A stretch of 64,000 bases of DNA from Agathobaculum hominis. Lineage in GTDB: Bacteria; Bacillota; Clostridia; Oscillospirales; Butyricicoccaceae. The notes beneath the pieces are model-generated. The model saw nothing but the letters and a program-made list of their open reading frames with translations. It searched no databases and was not told the DNA's origin. Both the position numbers and the translations under genes were made by a program. This document shows, in pieces, positions 60,137 through 64,000 of the stretch (position 1 is its first letter; each line of letters begins with the position of its first letter). Where the stretch lies: the NCBI RefSeq assembly GCF_014288055.1, contig NZ_JACOPK010000008.1, positions 1 through 64,000 of the forward strand, given 5' to 3'.

Positions 60137-62923
60137 TTGAAAAAGCAAATTCTAAGCGGTGTTTTAGCCGCTGTAATGCTGCTTTCGCCTGCTTATGCGG
60201 CGGAAAGCGGCGCATCGGACAGTACGGCGGATGCCGCCGTCGCGACGGCGGCCGAGGCGCAGAGCGTCAAGCTCGTGTTCGCCTCCGACAAGACGCTCAC
60301 CGACGCGAACGGCGATACGGTCAAGGAGATATTCAAAAGCCGTCTGGACGCGCTCGGCTACAAGGATTACACGCTGACCGTAGCGGATGACGGCTCGACC
60401 ATCACCGTCGAGTTCCCGGCCTCCGTGCAGGTCTCCCATCTCGCAGATTATCTCGTGCAGCCGGCGGCCTTTTCCGCGTCCGACGCGGACGGCAAGGTAT
60501 GGCTGACGAACGAGGATCTCAAGCAGGTCACGAGCACCAAGGGCAGCAAGGACGGCACCGGCTGCGTTGTGCTGACGCTGACGACAAGGGGCCGCCAGAG
60601 CCTCAAGGAGGCGACCGCCGCGATCGCGGACCGCGACAGCGACAAAAAGCTGTACATCAAAATGGACGGACAGACCATCGCCTCTCCGACCATTTCGAGC
60701 AAAATCGACAGCAGCAGCGTCAATATCGAGAACAATTTTACTGAGCAGGTCGCGGAAAACTACGCGCTCCTGCTGAACGCGGGCGCACTTCCGGTCACGC
60801 TCACCGTTTCGAGTGCTCCGGCGGCAAGCGACACGCCGCTTGACGGCGACGGAGATACGGACAATACCGGCAACACCGATCACGGCAGCGCCGAGACCCC
60901 GTCCGCTCCGTCCGACACCGAATTTGCGGACATGAAGGGTCACTGGGCGGAGTCTGCGCTCCGCAAGGGCATCGAGCTTGGCCTGCTCAAGGGTTCGAAC
61001 GGCAAAATGCTGCCAAACGACCCGGTGCGCGGCTCGGAGGCGCTGACCATCCTCAACCGTGCGCTCGGCGCGTCCCAGCAGGACAGCACGGCCTCTCTCG
61101 CCGCTTCGCAGCAGGACCAGTGGTATACCGCTGAGCTCGGCAAGGCCATCCATCTCAACCTCATCAACGCGAACGACAGCCGCAATTTCGGCAATGCCGC
61201 TACCCGTGCCGAGGCGTTCGTGTACATCGCGCGCGCCTTCGTCTATGACCGCGCGGAGTCGGGCGCAGACGAGCTGAGCATTTTCACTGATACCGGCTCC
61301 ATGACCGACGAACAGCGTCAGGCGGCGGCGGCTCTCGTCGCGAGCGGCATCATCAAGGGCGATACCGCGACCACGCTCGCACCGAATAAAAAGCTGACCC
61401 GTGCGGAATTTGTCACCATGATCACCCGTATCGCAGGCAATATCTCCTCGGAATACACCGGCGCGGCCGGCGGCAGCATCGTCTCGGGCGATACCGACCT
61501 TTCGGTCTCCAATCTGACGGGCGATGTCATCTTCTCCGCTCCGGTACATAGCGTCAAGCTGTCCGATGTTTCCACGCCGAACCGCATCGTGCTCAAGGGC
61601 TGCGACAACGTGACCCTGACCGCAGACGGCCAGGCAGGCATGTCCACGCTCGCCGCAGACCCGGCTGACAGCGCGTCCATCACCTTCGGAGACACGGTAA
61701 GCACGAGCAACCTCGTCATCGCAGGCGACGGCGGCTATGTCTCCTTCAACGGCAAGGCAGACAACATCGAGATCACCGCGAGCAACCGCGTTATCGACCT
61801 GTCCGGCATGGACGCGACCTCGCTGACCGTGACGGGCCGCGGCAATACGATCAACCTCGGCGGCTCGGTCGGTGCAGTCAGCATCGAGGGCAGCGCGAAG
61901 AATACCCGCCTTTCGGTCAACAGCACGGTAGATTCCCTGCTCGCGGCAGGCTACGGCTCGACCATCGGCGGCACAGGCAAGGCAAATTCGCTCGAGCTGC
62001 GCGCGGCAGGCTGCGACGTTACGCTTGCCTGCGACAGCAAGGTCGATAATATCGACGCCGGCATCAAGAACGTAACGATCAATATCGGCGTGCCGACCAA
62101 GGTCACGGCGGGCGGCTCGCTCGTTTCTCAGGCGACCTTCTCGGGCGTTGACGGCACGAAGATCTGCAAGGCACAGTGGTATCAGGACGGCAAGCCGCTC
62201 TCCGGCCTCACAAACGACAAGTTTGAGCTGTCGAACGGCAAGGTCTCCAAACATACCACCTACTTCACCTTCACGAAGAACATGAAGACCTCGGTCACCA
62301 CCGGTCTCAAGCTGACCTACGTCAACCCGTCCACGGGCGAGACGGAGGAGATCTATGCGGAAAAGACCGTTCCGATCGAGAACTATTCGAACGAGTGGTA
62401 TCAGCAGCGCGACGTAAAACGCGTGCTCAATCTGGTCTCCTCGACCTACCGCGGCAACTACACGACCTCGTATGCGGTCAACAACGACTATAAGGCCTAC
62501 GAGAAGGAGACCTGGGTCAACGCCAAGGGCTATTCGAGCAATTCGAACTATCTGGTCTGGATCAACCGTGCGTATCAGCACGTTAACGTCTTTACCGGCT
62601 CCAAGGGCAGCTGGAAGCTGACAAAGAGCTTTGTCGTCGGCACGGGTGCACCGGGTACCGAGACCCCGGTCGGCGTCACCAGAGTCACCTACAAGCTCAA
62701 GGCAGGCTGGACCACGAGCACGTATACCGTTCGTCCGGTCGTGGGCTTCTATCCGGATACCGGCTATGCGTTCCATTCCCGTCTGTGCACGCCGAATACG
62801 GACAAGGAATACGACTTCAGCAGCGGCTACCCCGTATCGCACGGCTGCGTCCGCATGCAGAAGAAAGACGTCAACTGGATCTACGATAACGTTCCGATCG
62901 GCTCGACCGTCGTAATCTTCTAA
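60137..62923 (+). CDS. Secreted multidomain SLH / L,D-transpeptidase (YkuD) protein
   Basis: 928 aa with a signal peptide (about 1-22, AYAAES cut). Residues about 46-222 resemble the P1 head of SecD (LYIKMDGQTIASPTISSKI). Three SLH repeats follow (about 263-425: DMKGHWAESALRKGIELGLLKG; AATRAEAFVYIARAF; LTRAEFVTMITRIAG) that bind cell-wall polymer. A Gly/Asn/Thr-rich beta-solenoid-like stretch spans about 440-690. The C-terminal YkuD domain (about 800-928) carries catalytic SHGCVRM (Cys near 903). It should crosslink or modify peptidoglycan at the wall. TTG start, AAGGGG eight bases before. Monocistronic. Confidence 0.9.
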   Translation: MKKQILSGVLAAVMLLSPAYAAESGASDSTADAAVATAAEAQSVKLVFASDKTLTDANGDTVKEIFKSRLDALGYKDYTLTVADDGSTITVEFPASVQVSHLADYLVQPAAFSASDADGKVWLTNEDLKQVTSTKGSKDGTGCVVLTLTTRGRQSLKEATAAIADRDSDKKLYIKMDGQTIASPTISSKIDSSSVNIENNFTEQVAENYALLLNAGALPVTLTVSSAPAASDTPLDGDGDTDNTGNTDHGSAETPSAPSDTEFADMKGHWAESALRKGIELGLLKGSNGKMLPNDPVRGSEALTILNRALGASQQDSTASLAASQQDQWYTAELGKAIHLNLINANDSRNFGNAATRAEAFVYIARAFVYDRAESGADELSIFTDTGSMTDEQRQAAAALVASGIIKGDTATTLAPNKKLTRAEFVTMITRIAGNISSEYTGAAGGSIVSGDTDLSVSNLTGDVIFSAPVHSVKLSDVSTPNRIVLKGCDNVTLTADGQAGMSTLAADPADSASITFGDTVSTSNLVIAGDGGYVSFNGKADNIEITASNRVIDLSGMDATSLTVTGRGNTINLGGSVGAVSIEGSAKNTRLSVNSTVDSLLAAGYGSTIGGTGKANSLELRAAGCDVTLACDSKVDNIDAGIKNVTINIGVPTKVTAGGSLVSQATFSGVDGTKICKAQWYQDGKPLSGLTNDKFELSNGKVSKHTTYFTFTKNMKTSVTTGLKLTYVNPSTGETEEIYAEKTVPIENYSNEWYQQRDVKRVLNLVSSTYRGNYTTSYAVNNDYKAYEKETWVNAKGYSSNSNYLVWINRAYQHVNVFTGSKGSWKLTKSFVVGTGAPGTETPVGVTRVTYKLKAGWTTSTYTVRPVVGFYPDTGYAFHSRLCTPNTDKEYDFSSGYPVSHGCVRMQKKDVNWIYDNVPIGSTVVIF

Positions 62924-62933
62924 AAAGCAAAAC

Positions 62934-62962
62934 AAAACCCCACCGCTGTGCGGTGGGGTTTT
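62934..62962. terminator. Terminator after the L,D-transpeptidase gene
   Basis: A 13-bp stem AAAACCCCACCGC / GCGGTGGGGTTTT with 3-nt loop. A4 on the left lets it also stop leftward transcripts from prfB through repeat copy C. Confidence 0.92.
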
Positions 62963-62963
62963 T

Positions 62964-63142
62964 CGCGCGTCAGCGCGTATTCAAACGCGTTTGCAGTGCA
63001 AATGCGAAAAAAACCGAGGACATGCGCCTCGGTTTTTTACTTCTGGAGGGAGAAAGTTTCCGCATGGGAACTTTCGGACGACTCGTGTTCTGCGAAGCCA
63101 GAACACAGATTGTCGGCGAAACGTCAGTTTCGCGACAGTCTC
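62964..63142 (-). repeat. Dispersed multi-hairpin repeat, copy C (after prfB)
   Basis: Shorter copy lacking the first roughly 40 bp. Hairpins: GCGTTTGC/GCAAATGC (62987-63005), AAAACCGAGG/CCTCGGTTTT (63009-63035), GAAAGTT/AACTTTC (63052-63075), GTGTTCTG/CAGAACAC (63084-63105) and 63106-63142. It ends directly at the prfB stop. No flanking hairpin duplication. Confidence 0.82.
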
Positions 63143-64000
63143 TTACATATTGCCGCCCTTGCTGCCTTCCCACACACCGGTGGCGAGAGCAGACAGATAA
63201 GCGTTGATGAAGCCGTCAAGATCGCCGTCCATGACTGCGTTGATGTTCGCGTTCTCGAAGCCGGTACGGGTATCCTTCGCGAGGGTGTACGGCATGAAAA
63301 CGTAAGAGCGGATCTGGCTGCCCCATTCGATCTTCTGCTGAACGCCCTTGATGTCGGAGATCTTCTCGAGGTGCTCGCGCTCCTTGATCTCGACCAGCTT
63401 GGAGCGCAGCATGCGCAGACAGTTTTCCTTGTTCTGGAGCTGGCTTCGCTCGGTCTGGCAGGCAACGACAATGCCGGTCGCCTTATGGATGAGTCGGACC
63501 GCAGAGGAGGTCTTGTTGATGTGCTGACCGCCTGCACCGGACGAACGGTAAACCTGCATCTCGTAGTCGTCCGGCTTGATTTCGAAGTCCGCGGAGGTAT
63601 CCGGAATGTCCGGCACGACCTCGACAGCCGAGAACGAAGTCTGACGGCGGCCGGATGCGTCGAACGGGGAGATGCGGACCAGACGATGCACGCCGCTCTC
63701 GCCCTTGAGGAAGCCGTAGGCGTTCTCGCCCTCGATGAGGATGTCGGCGGACTTGATGCCGGCGGTGTCTCCGTCCTGATAGTCCATGATCTTGTAGGTA
63801 AAGCCGTGGCGCTCTGCCCAGCGCGTGTACATGCGGTACAGCATCGCGCACCAGTCCTGCGCCTCGGTGCCGCCTGCGCCGGCATGGAAGGACACGAGGG
63901 CGTTGTGGCTGTCGTATTCACCGGTGAGCAGCGTGCCGAGCTTCTGCTCCGCTACGGTATCCTCGAGCTCCTTGAAGCCGGTCTCAAGCTCCTCGAGCAT
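63143..64000 (-). CDS. prfB: Peptide chain release factor 2, N-terminal part outside window
   Basis: 285 visible residues of about 370. SPF (RISPFDASGRR) is the stop-codon reading motif for UAA/UGA and GGQ (SSGAGGQHINKTSSAVRL) is the hydrolysis motif, target of PrmC. The frame continues past base 64000; the Met at the edge is internal. Whether it has the usual programmed frameshift near codon 25 cannot be seen. Confidence 0.97.
   Translation of the reverse strand: MLEELETGFKELEDTVAEQKLGTLLTGEYDSHNALVSFHAGAGGTEAQDWCAMLYRMYTRWAERHGFTYKIMDYQDGDTAGIKSADILIEGENAYGFLKGESGVHRLVRISPFDASGRRQTSFSAVEVVPDIPDTSADFEIKPDDYEMQVYRSSGAGGQHINKTSSAVRLIHKATGIVVACQTERSQLQNKENCLRMLRSKLVEIKEREHLEKISDIKGVQQKIEWGSQIRSYVFMPYTLAKDTRTGFENANINAVMDGDLDGFINAYLSALATGVWEGSKGGNM

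Noticed and set aside
60164..62935. A 923-codon - strand frame opposite the L,D-transpeptidase gene
   Set aside because: Shadow frame; no start signals or motifs.

Overview
The window (about 58% G+C by eye) comes from a Gram-positive anaerobe-type genome of the Bacillota, most likely class Clostridia, order Oscillospirales. I infer this from the gene order rnpA-rpmH-dnaA-dnaN-S4-recF-remB-gyrB-gyrA, the strong AGGAGG ribosome sites, the RemB homologue, the Noc/ParB pair, the Gram-positive-type LexA box at recA and the codon style. I cannot name the genus from sequence alone. The window carries the chromosomal replication origin: the dnaA-dnaN gap near 51.1 kb has perfect DnaA boxes and a DnaA-trio-like tract. 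Genes to the right are almost all on the + strand and those to the left mostly on the - strand, so they are co-oriented with forks leaving this origin.

Layout. 1-6.2 kb: the end of metA, pyrC, and a BlaI repressor with a very long M56 (BlaR1-like) sensor. 6.2-16.0 kb: a tRNA-Val gene whose 3' end is the left attachment site of a 9.7-kb integrative element. The element encodes an FtsK/TcpA-like ATPase, a Rep of the CRESS-DNA-virus type (HUH nuclease plus superfamily 3 helicase), small unknown genes, a SprT-like protease, a DUF2971 gene, an Eco47II-like restriction-modification pair, an XRE regulator and a large serine integrase. It ends at a 12-bp copy of the tRNA 3' end. 16.1-25.9 kb: secA, rny, prmC, recA-recX, a split TSUP permease and a DUF4349 lipoprotein. 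26-34.7 kb: an XRE membrane regulator, an EamA transporter, and a likely operon of lipoprotein, response regulator, histidine kinase, DUF1385 protein, PgeF and a peptide-binding lipoprotein. 35-36.6 kb: tRNA-Leu, a four-helix-bundle protein, an SGNH hydrolase and an FlK-like thioesterase. 36.6-49.2 kb: the classical left side of a Gram-positive origin (serS, an anchored coiled-coil protein, parB, parA, a five-copy parS-like cluster, noc, rsmG, mnmG, mnmE, jag, yidC, yidD, rnpA, rpmH). 49.7-59.9 kb: dnaA, dnaN, S4, recF, remB, gyrB, a threonine-aldolase-like gene and gyrA. 60.1-64 kb: a large secreted SLH/L,D-transpeptidase and the 3' part of prfB.

The most interesting material is in the element. 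A 17-bp perfect inverted repeat about 40 nt upstream of rep carries at its tip, on the rep-coding strand, AAGTATTAC, a nonanucleotide like that of circovirus/geminivirus replication origins. Rep, FtsK-like ATPase, origin hairpin and integrase together suggest an element that excises, replicates as a circle and is transferred. Its integrase reading frame runs across the right attachment site, so the last 30 residues are supplied by the chromosome when integrated and would be replaced by 24 different residues in the circle. The element also separates tRNA-Val from its ancestral terminator and brings a replacement.

Outside the element, a multi-hairpin intergenic repeat of about 180-220 bp occurs three times (after rny, after noc, after prfB), always in the same orientation to the upstream gene. 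Paired substitutions preserve its stems, and two copies are flanked by duplicates of a short hairpin. A second, unrelated hairpin array lies between the response regulator and histidine kinase genes.
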